Origin: Ianthella basta
Lineage: Eukaryota > Porifera > Demospongiae > Verongiida > Ianthellidae
Assembly: GCA_964019415.1 (NCBI GenBank)
Contig: OZ025878.1
Span: 7,281,767-7,345,766 of the forward strand
DNA: 64,000 bases
Direction: 5' to 3'
Below the pieces are notes generated by a model. The model saw only the letters and a list, made by a program, of their open reading frames with translations. It searched no databases and was not told where the DNA came from. Shown here in pieces: positions 34,852 through 46,630 of the stretch. The first letter of the stretch is position 1; each line of letters opens with the position of its first letter. Made by a program: the position numbers and the translations under genes.

Positions 34852-35090
34852 TCTACCATCTTTGTAGGATGACTAGCGGGGGAAGGCTGTGATCACTGGT
34901 TGCCATTAATAGGGCGTGATGCCCCCCAGCCTCCTGAGACACCATTGGTGTAGGAGGCTGGTTGGTGTAATATTCCCAGTGATTAATCTCTATCAACCAA
35001 ACCTCAGCAGTGGACCAACTGCTAAAAAACTGTCCTCTTAACAACCAAACTCCGTATGCAACAATTTCTTGCATGCAAAAACTTTGGTAG

Positions 35091-35559
35091 AAGATGTTGG
35101 TATTGCAGGGTGTGAGCACCTATAATACAGGTGGTTATATCTCTGATTCTCTTTCCATAGCATCGGTATTATTGTCATTAACTTCCAGGCAGCCAATGTA
35201 TTGTGCAGATTGTGAAGAACTCACACTGTTAAAAATATGGTGCGACCATCACACCAGTCAGTGCTCACACCAAGGGTGTGATCAGTCACACCATTACTTT
35301 AGTGTGACGTTCACACTGACACCAGTATCCATACTGTCATGTCATTTCTGATAGATTAAGAGACTTTGAAGTGATTCATATCCAAAATTAAAGATGATAA
35401 GAGTTTATTTGGAATCCTATACAAGCTATCAAAGTACATAGCTACCCAGGACACAGCTAAGCCTGATGGTATATATGTTGCGTACAGTGGGAGGACCTCC
35501 TCAAACTAAGTATGCCATTTGTGCAGTTTAATTGTACCATTAGGTACTTTGTGTTGCCG
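35091..35559. other. No gene seen; rejoins unit-1 sequence
   Basis: Homology with unit 1 resumes at atgttggtattgcagg (35091; unit 1 at about 3767). Contains the hairpin element (35220-35335). Confidence 0.45.
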
Positions 35560-36765
35560 GGGATGCTGTAAAATTCCCTGGTGAATTTCACTGGGGCACA
35601 GATGCCCAATGTTTGTAGGGGATGCTGTATTCCCCGGTGACGTTCACTGGGGCACCAGATGCCTAATGTTTGCAGGGGATGTTGTATATTCCTCGGTGAA
35701 GTTCACTGGGGCACCAAATGCCCAATGTTTGCAGGGGATCCCGTATTCCCCGGTGAAGTTCACTGAGCACCAGATGCCCAACGTTTGCAGGGGATGTCGT
35801 ATTCCCCGGGTGAAGTTCACTGGGGCACCAGATGCCCAACGTTTGCAGGAGATGCTGTATTCCCCGGCTGAATTTCACTGGGGCACAGATGCCCAACGTT
35901 TGCAGGGAATGCCATATTCCCCGGGTGAATTTCACTGGGGCACAGATGCCCAACGTTTGCAGGGGATGCCGTATTCCCCGATGAATTTCACTGGGCCACC
36001 AGATCCCCAATATGTTTGCAGGGAATGCCGTATTCCCCAGTGAAGTTCACTGGGGCACCAGATGCCCAATGTTTCCAGGGGATGCTGTATTCCCCGATGA
36101 AGTTCACTGGGACACCAGATGCCCAATGTTTGCAGGGGATGCCGTATTCCCCGATGAAGTTCACTGGGGCACAGGCGCCCAACGTTTGCAGGGGATGCCG
36201 TATTCCCCAATGAATTTCACTGGGGCACCAGATGCCCAGTGTTTGCAGGGGATGCTGCATTCCCCGGTGAGGTTCACTGGGGCACCAGATGCACAATGTT
36301 AGCAGGGGATGCTGCATTCTCCGGTGAGGTTCACTGGGGCACCAGATGCCCAATGTTTGCAGGGAATGCCGTATTCCCCAGTGAAGTTCACTGGGGCACC
36401 AGATGCCCAATGTTTCCAGGGGATGCTGTATTCCCCGATGAAGTTCACTGGGACACCAGATGCCCAATGTTTGCAGGGGATGCCGTATTCCCCGATGAAG
36501 TTCACTGGGGCACAGGCGCCCAACGTTTGCAGGAGATGCCGTATTCCCCAATGAATTTCACTGGGGCACCAGATGCCCAGTGTTTGCAGGAGATGCTGCA
36601 TTCCCCGGTGAGGTTCACTGGGGCACCAGATGCACAATGTTAGCAGGGGATGCTGCATTCTCCGGTGAGGTTCACTGGGGCACCAGATGCCCAATGTTTG
36701 CAGGGGATGCCGTATCCCCCGGTGAAGTTCACTGGGGCAGCAGATGCCCAATCTTTTCAGGGGAT
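35560..36765. repeat. 57-bp minisatellite array, locus 3 (~21 units)
   Basis: The longest array. A multi-unit block from about 36010-36300 is repeated at 36350-36640, so expansion occurred by higher-order duplication (period about 341 bp, six units). Long frames exist on both strands; none is a gene. Confidence 0.9.
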
Positions 36766-37545
36766 CCAGATGCCATCATCCACAAACTATCCTGCCAGTT
36801 AAGTTGATATGCCGTGTATTACGTATACTCAAATCCTTAAAGTAGTGTACCATATCTGTAGTGAAATGTACCATTAAGTGCTTACTCTCTTACAAACTGT
36901 TCCTAAAATGGTATGTTGTGTACTGCATGGTTGGAGTGAACATCACACTGCTAAAGGGTGTGCTCACTGTGGCAACCAATTCACACCAATTTTGAGTGTG
37001 ATCGTCACTCCCTATTTTTAACAGTGCATGATAGTCTATCATAGTGTGCAGTTCTTGCATGGCATGCATACAGTAGTATTACACTTCCATGGAAATGCAT
37101 TACATTGATATCTCCATGGCCCTTCCTCCCGTATGTAGTGACTGCCCTCAGGACCTTTTATGATGATACTGCAGTAAAGTATAGGTTTCTGCGTGCTTCC
37201 AACCCCACACTTGTGTGCTGCATAATGCCTTCTTCAGTGCTTTATATACATCACACCCTGTTACATGGCAGGCAGGCAACTGACTAACTACACTGAACTA
37301 GGCTATACACATTTTCATTCTTGTCAAATGACATTTTGCTGACATCTCACACACACACATCTGCTAGCTACTGCTTGCAATTGCTCACTAGTGAGGCTTC
37401 TGAGTTAGCTTGCATCAACAACATCTTTAAATTAGTACACTCAATTGCTTATATTTGTATGTAGTACCACTGATCCACAGCCTTCAGCTTGCCTGAACCA
37501 TGACACATACCAAGCTGGATACTAATAGCTTTTCTTCTATTTTGT
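36766..37545. other. No gene seen; duplicated intergenic DNA
   Basis: Parallels 26890-27780 with a large deletion before the coiled-coil exon. Holds the hairpin element (36930-37030) only. Confidence 0.4.
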
Positions 37546-37853
37546 GTGTGTGTGTTTACGTATGTTTGTGTACATGCATGACTGGGAAGGCTGGTGAGCG
37601 GATAGCCAATCACATTGAGGAGAAGATACGTCAGACACGCAAGGTTTGAGTACTTGAGATTGAGAGGAACTGGCAGGAGAAGATTGCCATGGCAAGGGCC
37701 GAGGTGTTGGCTCACTGCGAGTCCCGTATTTTGGAGGTGGAGCGGCAGTACGAGGCGAAGCTGAAAGTTATAATGGAGCAACAGTGCAGTCGAAGACTGG
37801 AGGCAGTAAGAGACGCTTTGAATGACCGCCACACTGTTCCTCATTCACTCTAG
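37546..37853 (+). pseudogene. Coiled-coil exon, copy 3 (nonsense mutation)
   Basis: Same exon as at 6208 and 56473. The Arg codon of the EVRVLEIEKNW region has become TGA (about 37646-37649). A 3-base insertion and a missing 5' part are also present. Decayed. Confidence 0.6.
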
Positions 37854-39610
37854 TACTTTCTGTGAGCACCATTCACTTTGTTGACTCTGTCAGATCTTTT
37901 CATGTATTCATGTCACATGATAATGTCACATGATGTCACATGACCTACAGTCATCATTATTATTCACTTATGCTTTCAATGTACATGTGGAAGATTTTAT
38001 CTCAAGTATTAACAATTAGCATTGATCCTGATGGGACTATCATGATCAGATGTGGTTGGACTTAGCACAGCACAGACATGAGAGATGCATATAGAGATAG
38101 AGATTGCAATTCCACTATTATTGCTATATAGCTAGCTATATGTATTTTAGCTAACTATAGCTACTGGAATCTCTATACGAGGACTATAATTATACAGCTG
38201 GCGTTGGCTAGCGTGTGTGTGCAGCAAATTTAATTTAAATGGTAGCTATAGTGTGCATGTGTAGAGAACTACCTCACTCTCTAGAACTGAGCATGCAGCA
38301 ATAGCATAAATACGTGCATTATGCACATACAGTCCCCAGAATGTGTCTTTGATTAATATTATTATTACACTGTCACTGTCATTGCATGTTCTCAAGTCCC
38401 ATGCAATGTATAGTCTCGTCCACTGGACCCTTGCTGCAATTAGCTATACAATTAGCTGTACTAGATGATTTATTTATATCCACAGAGACCATGGCCACCT
38501 TGCATGTGTTGCAACTAACATTATTAGCTCCTTGCGTGCATGCATTTTTTGTATATAGCTATAGTCTCACTTGTGTATATACCAGATGTTCCTATGCACG
38601 TCTAAGACAATCACATGTGGGCCAGTTCTAGTTGACCTTTATATAGAGAGGTGGCTGCTCTGCAGAGGTAGATTACAACTAGTGCTATTTGGGGCCAGGC
38701 CTAAGGGAGGCTAGCTGTTTTTAGAGAGGTGGCTACCTATAACACAGTGACCATCTTAGACTGGCAGGTTCCACTGTAATATGCTAATTATATGAGAGCA
38801 ATAGGGAATGAGGGTAAGACTATTTGCTAGGAATGTTGTATTGTAAGTTAGTACACATGATACATAAATACATGCATGATGATTAATGTTCTGCACTAAC
38901 TCCTTTCCTACTGCAAAGTTAAGACTAGGGCTATAGAGTTTGTGGGCATGCATGACTAGTACTCCCCATGCAAAACTTGCCTAGTTGCTCAATGACATAG
39001 CTAGAGGAACCACTGGCGGGCACCCATAAAAGCAGCAAGCTATAATAGCTGCATTTACATTTATATTGAGGGTGAACCACCCTATAAGAACAGTGCTCTC
39101 CCTAGGCTGTCTTTAAAGGCACATCATGCATCATAAAGTTACAAGACAGAGCTTCGTATCACTGCAAAAGAATGCTTGTTGGACGCTCCACTCACTGTGC
39201 ACATTATATATTCTGCGCACATGCATGCAAGAATAAACAGGCCTAGCTATCAAGGTACGTATATGTATATTGTTGCCATGCCACACAACCACAGCACTGT
39301 TTGCATGCACATGCATAATATATGCATATGCAAACAGTTAACAATATACACCAGTTCTGTTCAGAAATATGACCAGTCAGGGTGTCTATAGGGAGCCCGG
39401 TACAGATGTTGCAATTGCCTATATTATGCATCCAACATGTATGCTGATCATGAACTACAATCAGTCATGTGTAAGTCTGATCAAAGATGTTATACATGAT
39501 TATAATACTAGCTGAATATCCACCCTAGGCCTTTGGGTGGGTTCCTTGTCTACAGTTTGTAACTCTGTAGACTCACTCCATAAAACTCTGTGCATACAAA
39601 ATTTATATTT
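37854..39610. other. No gene seen; duplicate of 6471-8209
   Basis: Near-identical to unit 1 with small indels. Contains the decayed TTGTACAGTG-family element (about 38620-38780). Confidence 0.45.
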
Positions 39611-40149
39611 AGTGGAACCCATATAATGCAGAGACCCTTCGGAACAAGAGAAGTGTCCTGATTATAGGGGTGTCTGCATTTCAGAGGTACGGCTTATATG
39701 CCCATATGTTAAAACAATCATCTAGTATGCATGAAAAGTATCAAAATAAGATGAATTTGTAAAGGTAGAGGTGGTTCGCTCGAGTACTCGACTCATGCAC
39801 CATTTCTGAAGATGATTCTAAAGGGTAGCTGTTTGCGCTGAATTTCAAAACACTTAGTATAGACGATTTGTGGCACTCGTCAACTTCTGTGCTGTTCCTA
39901 TCACTTGTCAGAGGTAGCGGTGCAAATCAGGGAATGGCCATTTTCCGGCAGCTGATCGAAATGTCTGGATTATCAGGTGAAGTTTATACAGAGTTGTATA
40001 GGGCTGTGCAGAGGGCACTGTCTGCAATACAAAATAACAGGGTGTCTGCATTTCAAGGGGAAGTTTATACAGGTAGAATAGGGCCAATTGCTGGGACTTT
40101 AGAAAGTGTCCGCATAATCAAGGTGTCCGCAAGGCGGGGTTCCACTGTA
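39611..40149. mobile_element. 539-bp element with AGTGGAACC ends, copy 2
   Basis: Counterpart of 8210-8748. Confidence 0.6.
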
Positions 40150-41789
40150 TTGTGCCAGAAGATACCCTTCAACAAGTAGTTGGTCTGCCAATGAGTTCCT
40201 TTGGAGGCTGAAAATCACAAAATTAAAACCGTAAAATGTTTGGTTTTGAACAAAATCGCAAAAATTTCTTCTGCGAATTTTCCCACTACATGGTATGTTT
40301 ATCCATTTCGTCTAATGGAATCCAGCGCCGAAGGCGTTAACCACCCTAGGTCACCTCCCGTATTGCCTTGATATACTTTTCCAAGTTTGATGAACTTTGA
40401 TAGAAAACTGAAGAAGTTCATGTGCAACAAAACGTGATCTTTTTCTATCTCTTAGATATGGTGGCGACTGTATAAGTGGCAAGAACTCAGATGGAACAAC
40501 TTTAAACCAAATTTCGGCTGGACCATGTTACTGTCACTACGCCTCTTCGTATTCCTACCACACTTCGTGACCATCCATCCAAAACTGAAGGCGCAATTAG
40601 GTAACAGAACATTGTGTGTTACGTTTAATAATAAGATAATAAAATAGCTACTGTGCCAACAAAGTGACTGTGTGCAATATCCTTGCATGTGTATAACACT
40701 ACAATTCTTCGTGCATGCCTAAAGATACGTTTGCGCAGTGCGCAGATTTACAGAAATAATTATAATTAATTAAATTGCAAATACACTTGGATCAGTACGT
40801 TGGACGCATTCATTACCAAAGCAATAAGAAATGTTCAGCATGTACTATATAATATATTATAATGCATGCATAAATCTTATTATAAATATAATGGAGCTAG
40901 GCCGATTTTTTGTCCGCACTAATCTCCGGAACCGTGCAAAGGGTTCGCAGAAAACTCGGTCCTAATGTGAAAGTGCTATCCGGAGAGCGTCTTCGGCTGG
41001 GTTTTCCTGCGAAAACGTGCGAAATGAAGGTTTTGCACCAACTCGCCATACGTTACTATAGAACGCCATTTTTGTTTTACGGAGGAAAGCGAAGTAGATT
41101 ACGGAATTCGCAGCTAATTCCTTTACTACAAAACTCCTCCTGGGGAGATGGTGCGACGGCTTCTTTGCTGTCGTTTTAGCACAATGTAAAAGGCTGTGGG
41201 TTACATAAGCTATATAGCGGAAAGCGTCGTCATACGCGAGTGAAAGCGGCTCGATGGCGAAAGGATGGGCACAGGTTATGCGGTTTTAGGCTTGCGTAAT
41301 GATCTCATGACGTCATCGTAATAGGTTTCATACAAACAAAGCAATTTGCAACTGTTGCAGTGCGCATATGCCAAACATTAAGGGCAACACCAGACTAACC
41401 AAGAAGTCAAGGCATTCAGGGATGATGAGAGCTCTTAGGAACCGACGACAACCGTCAGAACTCCAAGACCATCACTCAACCTTCACTCACAGGAGTCAGC
41501 ACCAAGGGAAAAGCAGGAGCCAGCTCAAGGGGAGCCAGGAGTAACTCATGACAACCAGGAATTAGCTCAAACGGGGCCATCATGAGTCAGTTCTGTTTAA
41601 TTTGAAAGGCGATACAAGACGCTTGAGCTTGCAGAAGGTGATTCGTGGTGGAAGAGGAGGCAGCTGCATGCAACTCTATAGCTAACTGCAACTGCAGCGT
41701 CTATAGCTATCACTCAGTAGCCAGGTTTGGAAGTGCTTTGCATCAGAAGCACTGGTATCGGAAGCACCTGCGCTGGCCTCTGCTAGTAT
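40150..41789. other. No gene seen; duplicate of 8749-10389
   Basis: CpG-containing segment with TGACGTCA near 41309. Ends at the empty Helitron target site. Confidence 0.4.
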
Positions 41790-41791
41790 AT
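41790..41791. other. Empty target site of the Helitron-like insertion
   Basis: The sequence gctagtatA|Tataatataattatg joins exactly the two flanks that surround 10390-21980 in unit 1. The left flank there reads gctagtacA, one substitution. It marks the insertion point to the base pair. Confidence 0.85.
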
Positions 41792-42043
41792 ATAATATAA
41801 TTATGCATGCAAACCTAAAGTAAGCACGCATGCATACACAAATAATACGTAGCTATAGGAAACAGAAGTCGAATAATTACATCAAGCTCTACGTATGAAA
41901 GGTACTATAGTATGAACAAACTGTTACAGCACACAAATCAAAGTAAAATTAATAAGCTTGTTCAGCATACATATATACCCTGCATCAGTTTGATTCATGC
42001 TATATTTAGGGCAATATTCAGTATGACTCAACTGTATTGTATA

Positions 42044-43408
42044 TCATGCATCACTAACTGATTCAGAATTCTCTTTTTCTTTATTCGACTCATTGTCGAC
42101 ATTACTGTGCATTTGCCCTAGATCACTCATGAGCTTGAGGCTACGCATGCCTGGGCCAATATCAATCTCTCGCAGTTTGGCAAAGCTAAAACCATTGGCT
42201 TCCTCAACAACAGTTTTCCCTCTGTTCTTACTTCCTCGACCAAAACCATTCTCTTTTGCTGATACCCAGTTGGGTTCTGTATTTTCGTCAAGTGGAGATA
42301 TGTCAGACCAGTACCAGCCATGACTGGTGGGGATAAAGTAAATTGGAACTCTCTCATGCACATCACTGACCTTAAGCCCTGGGTGTTCATAATAAATTGG
42401 TGTCCGTGATGGAACAGTCACTGTTTTATCACCTTCTAATGTCTCTTCAGTTTCTAGAATTCTCATTTCCAGTTGCAACTTTCTCAGGTCTTCCATATAC
42501 CTCTGCATGTCTTCCTTGTTTGGGTGGTGTGACACAACAGGAGTTTGGCTTGGATTTGATATACGGTGCTCTCTCCATTTGGGAATCAAAATGTTAAGAA
42601 CTGATGTAGCATCCGTAGCTACATTGTAGTTACCCGCAGTTGTTTGAGATTTAGCTGTGTGGATTGCAACAACCTTGCAGCATGCATTGAATACAGGGGC
42701 ACCAGATGATCCATCGTCAGTTGAAACAGAGTGGAACAATTGCAGGCCATCATACCTGTCAAAGTGACCAGTAGAGGAGTACTGAGTGTGATCGTCCCAT
42801 GCACCTGGGTAGTGCAGTACATGAAGGTCTGGTGATTTGCATGTTGTCGCGTCCCACCGCTCAACTGGAAGGAATGTAAAGCCCTCGCGATCTGACAGCA
42901 GTCCTTTCCTCGTATCCTCATCAAACTCGATGAACGTTACGTCGAGCAAAGGGCAGGTGAAGATGAAGGGACTCTTATGGATTGGTAAGATTAAATTGCG
43001 ACTATAGCGTGTTGGGGGATCTGTTAGACGGACAAAATCCTGATTGGCGATGGTCACTTCATTGCGGTCGTTGCAAATGACGGATTCGTCCAGCAAGTGG
43101 TTTGCGGTGAATAGACCGAAGACCACATTGTCGTCAACCACGAACCACCCCAAGAAACTGGTACCCGGACCGTACTCGTTATCACGGCCACCTGGACTCT
43201 TTCTTACTGTTATCTCGCCTACCCCTGATGATGCATCGCAGAGCCCTCTCAATACTTGAATTTGCGTATGACCGAAGTACCTTTCCTTCTGTATTCCCAT
43301 CCTATCGCTGGGACGGATATGCCGTACTTTCCGTTCTACTACTGCTGGGACACTTACCGCAGGAACGCAAGCAGACGTAGTTTCACCTGATATTTCGCCG
43401 CTTGCCAT
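42044..43408 (-). CDS. Trypsin-like serine peptidase, cytosolic, paralogue 2
   Basis: 454 aa from the ATG at 43406-43408. Triad motifs LFTANHLL, PLLDVTFIEFD and DGSSGAPVF are intact. From the residue equivalent to 214 of paralogue 1 to the C-terminus the two proteins are identical, and I saw only two silent base changes. Between equivalents of residues 40 and 213 there are about 18 substitutions and a 5-residue deletion (around 74-83). Several alter charge or add or remove Cys (C64G, C89S). No intron, no signal peptide. The substrate is unknown. Confidence 0.88.
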   Translation of the reverse strand: MASGEISGETTSACVPAVSVPAVVERKVRHIRPSDRMGIQKERYFGHTQIQVLRGLCDASSGVGEITVRKSPGGRDNEYGPGTSFLGWFVVDDNVVFGLFTANHLLDESVICNDRNEVTIANQDFVRLTDPPTRYSRNLILPIHKSPFIFTCPLLDVTFIEFDEDTRKGLLSDREGFTFLPVERWDATTCKSPDLHVLHYPGAWDDHTQYSSTGHFDRYDGLQLFHSVSTDDGSSGAPVFNACCKVVAIHTAKSQTTAGNYNVATDATSVLNILIPKWREHRISNPSQTPVVSHHPNKEDMQRYMEDLRKLQLEMRILETEETLEGDKTVTVPSRTPIYYEHPGLKVSDVHERVPIYFIPTSHGWYWSDISPLDENTEPNWVSAKENGFGRGSKNRGKTVVEEANGFSFAKLREIDIGPGMRSLKLMSDLGQMHSNVDNESNKEKENSESVSDA

Positions 43409-43615
43409 AGTGTGCCAAATAGATGATTTTCCCTCTTGGATCAAATTGGATTAACTAACCGATCTATAGCTAGCTGGCAATTTTGTACCTCCAGCTGCAT
43501 TCTTTCTTGCAACAGTTCCCATATCTGGGTAGTCGTTACCTAGGATACGAACAGGGTGACATATAGTAGGTGTGTACAGTATCAGTCAGTATGTCCAGCT
43601 TTGCTTTACATAACT

Positions 43616-44229
43616 ACAGTAGTTTTACGATTTTTTGTCTGGATTGCACAATGCACAACGACTCGTCACGTACCACGTGATTAGCTACGTACATCACTTC
43701 GCGCATATTTATCAAGGATTCAAGGTGAAGAACTTCCCAGTAGTGAGATTGTAATTTTTTCCCTAGCTAGCTAGCTGTTTCAGATTTATGAATAATTATA
43801 ATTATATGCAAACGCCATAGCAGAATGGCCGCCACAAAGCGTATCAAGTGTTTTTCATTCCAGTCAAGTGCTCAGTACAACAATTCAATAAATGATACTG
43901 CAAATGGAACAAATGGAACTTCAAGTCTGTATGAGAGTCAGATTCCTACATTAGCAGAGCTAAGTGCTTTAATAGTAGGCAACAGTTGAACTCTCTTCTT
44001 GTCTGTTCACTGTCCCTGAGGCTTGAGAATTGCCAATCCAGGCGTGAGAGCTTGAGGAATCAGTGGGAGGCGTGAGACTCAAGCCCAGGGCGTGAGACTT
44101 GGTAGCTCTGAAGGCTTGGCGCCGAAAAGAGAGATCGACATGTTTTGCTAGGGGATATGTCACGTGGCATGTGACGAGTCGTCGTGCAATGTGCATTGTG
44201 TAATCGGCAAGAAAACGTAAAACTACTGT
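43616..44229. repeat. Inverted-repeat-flanked segment, copy 2
   Basis: Duplicate of 23821-24434, including the E-boxes and the short ORF. Confidence 0.55.
43825..43989 (+). CDS. Short ORF (54 aa), copy 2
   Basis: Same frame and length as 24030-24194, head-to-head with peptidase 2 (416 bp between the two ATGs). No homology recognised. Confidence 0.3.
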   Translation: MAATKRIKCFSFQSSAQYNNSINDTANGTNGTSSLYESQIPTLAELSALIVGNS

Positions 44230-45026
44230 AATATGGCATGAAGGTGTGCATTCATGAGAATGCGAGCGTTGGCACGTGACATGCGTGTGATCTGATAGGC
44301 GCCTGAGGCCGAAATCGTTTCAAAATAGGGTATCTTGCAGCTGGATACATGCTCAAATACGGCGACAGCCTTACCTTGCAGCTCTGATCAAAATCGTTTT
44401 AGTATAACCGCTGAATAGCACGACGAATCACAGCATCGTCGGACATTTTCTGGAAATGTCACGGAGATATCACGAGTACGGAGGCCTTCGGCCAGTGCCG
44501 TCAGGAAATCGCCGTGTGGTAATCGTTACGACGCTTTCTCGTCGAGATCAACATTGAAAAAGGTTAGCCAAGTAAATTTCCTGGCCTTTCCATGTGGCCT
44601 AATGCTACTCATGGTTCCTAGCCGGAGTTAGGTATGTGAGCTGATACTTTTGGCACCAACTATTAGTCGAAGTTTTCTTATGACAACTCCAGTGCGGAAT
44701 GGTTTAACAACTTATGCCACATGGAAAAGTTAGATAGTGCTAATGCGCATTGGATGAAACCGTTCTCTGCTGGCTGCGACTTTCCACCGACTACCACACG
44801 GGCATTTACTGCTTTTACCATCACTTCGTGTTCACCCGTATATCTCGATGTCGAAGGGATTGTAACATAAATCGTCACAGTTTGATAGAGGGGTTCTTAG
44901 TCTTTCGTTTGTTACTAGTCTCGCTCTAATCCAGCTTAGTATATATGAGAACCAAGCCAAAATATGAAGGTCAAAATCGGTCGCGCGGTGCAGCCGCATT
45001 GTTTACATAACTCACATGGACACACA

Positions 45027-45071
45027 CTTTGTCAACTGCGTACAGGATCATCCTGTACGCAGTTGACAAAG
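45027..45071. repeat. Perfect 45-bp hairpin, copy 2
   Basis: Identical to 25232-25276; loop TCA at 45048-45050. Confidence 0.85.
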
Positions 45072-45178
45072 ACCTTCGGGTCGAAACGTCCTGCAGTTGA
45101 TGGATTTATCATTATCAGTTGTGTCTTGCTCAAGAATCTCGTATCATCGAACTACGTATCTCATCACATTATATGACT

Positions 45179-45293
45179 TTGTACAGTGCAATCTGTTTAA
45201 GGTAGTCAATGAGTATAAGCCACCTCTCTATACATACAGGTCAATTAGAACTGACCCATAGGAGGGTTGTCTTAGACAGGTTTCATTGTACAA
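45179..45293. mobile_element. MITE-like element, TTGTACAGTG family
   Basis: Counterpart of 25384-25498. Confidence 0.75.
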
Positions 45294-45434
45294 ATGTCCC
45301 GGGGTTAATAGCTAGCTAGCTAACAGGCATGAACTGGATGGCCATGGTAGTGGCTTAAATACACATGCAGTATAGATCACTTTTAGATTGCTAAGAGATA
45401 GTTGTACAATTAATGTAAAATCACAATGATGTTC

Positions 45435-46165
45435 ATGCATTATACTACACACATGCTGAAATTTTGGAGAGTCTTAATCAGCCAAAGAGTTTGACTTCCC
45501 TAAAGGGAGTATTGCAAGGAAGTCATGCAAAGTGTATTATACAGTTGCCAGTCAGCCTGCATGGTCTTCATTGTGGACTTGGCTGCACTATACCATGTTG
45601 ATGATGACAGTGTATTTGGCACAACAACAGCAGAAACAGAAACTAACCAGTATTCAAAACATGTCTGTTACTGTGTGTAACTTTGTTAACATGTTTGATT
45701 ACTTACAAGTTTCTGTTTCTGTTGTTGTTGTACCTTGTGAGACATTCAGTGCTACAGCTGCTGCAAACATCACAACACAGTCAATTTCAGAATGTGTGGC
45801 TGATAGAGCAGCCAAATGGTGTGATGTCACTATTAGTTTTAATGATTGCCATTACATCACACCCATGCATTGTCCTGTATTGTCTTTCCTTATGACGTTA
45901 CACCATTTACCATTGAATTTGTGCAACTAATCTGAAATAGGCGACATTACTTTACCTATTATATACTGTACAGATGATTCACCTCACACGATGCTTAAGG
46001 GTCTGTACCATGTACGTTGATATTATCATATGATGCTAGCCCACGCTAGCCAGCTACCCCATAGCAGGCAAAACATGCTGCAAACAGTAGTTTCCCTAGG
46101 CCAGTGACCACTGGGCCTTTAAAACTTGCTTCCTTTGAGCCTGTGGTGTGGTGGTAATGCTATCA
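45435..46165 (+). repeat. Single foldback arm, copy of 25640-26384
   Basis: Carries the recurrent frame (45532-45930) with the AAKWCDVTISF word. Leads into the minisatellite. Confidence 0.6.
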
Positions 46166-46630
46166 TGCAAGCTATGTTTGCAGGGGATGCCGTATTCCCC
46201 GGTGAGCTTCACTGGGGCACCAGATGCACAATGTTTGCAGGGGACGCTGTATTCCCCGGTGAGGTTCACTGGGGCACCAGATGCACAATGTTTGCAGGGG
46301 ACGCTGTATTCCCCAGTGAAGTTCACTGGGGCACCAGATGCCCAATGTTTGCAGGGGATGCCATATTCCCCAGTGAGGCTCACTGGGGCACCAGATGCAC
46401 AATGTTTGCAGGGGACGCTGTATTCCCCGGTGAAGTTCACTGGGGCACCAGATGCCCCATGTTTGCAGGGAATGCAATATTCCCTGGTGAAGTTCACTGG
46501 GGCACCAGATGTGCAATGTTTGCAGGGGATGCTGTATTCCCTGGTGAAGTTCACTGGTGCACCAGATGCGCAATGTTTACAAGGGATGCCACATTCCCCG
46601 GTGAAGTTCACTGAGGCATCAGATCCCCAA
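46166..46630. repeat. 57-bp minisatellite array, locus 4 (~8 units)
   Basis: One unit fewer than the duplicate at 26385-26890. The missing part is near the left edge, so array length changed after the segmental duplication. Confidence 0.9.

Larger units (their letters stand above)
33841..35046 (+). mobile_element. Retrozyme-like tandem repeat: 3.27 copies of 369 bp with hammerhead ribozymes
   Basis: Units start at 33841, 34210, 34579 and 34948 (partial, 99 bp) and appear identical. Each full unit contains a complete type I hammerhead ribozyme on the plus strand. Self-cleavage of a transcript would release 369-nt monomers (cut to cut, 34108-34476). Small tandem non-coding repeats with type I hammerheads are known in animals as retrozymes, whose RNAs circularise and are thought to be mobilised by Penelope-like retroelements. 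The insertion is absent from unit 1 and replaces 724 bp of foldback arm. A further 44 bp (35047-35090) of unmatched sequence follows. Confidence 0.85.

Noticed and set aside
33841..35046. 63-88-codon frames in the 369-bp repeats as a protein-coding gene
   Set aside because: 369 is a multiple of three, so one frame simply recurs. The ribozyme fold explains the conserved parts and no protein domain is visible.
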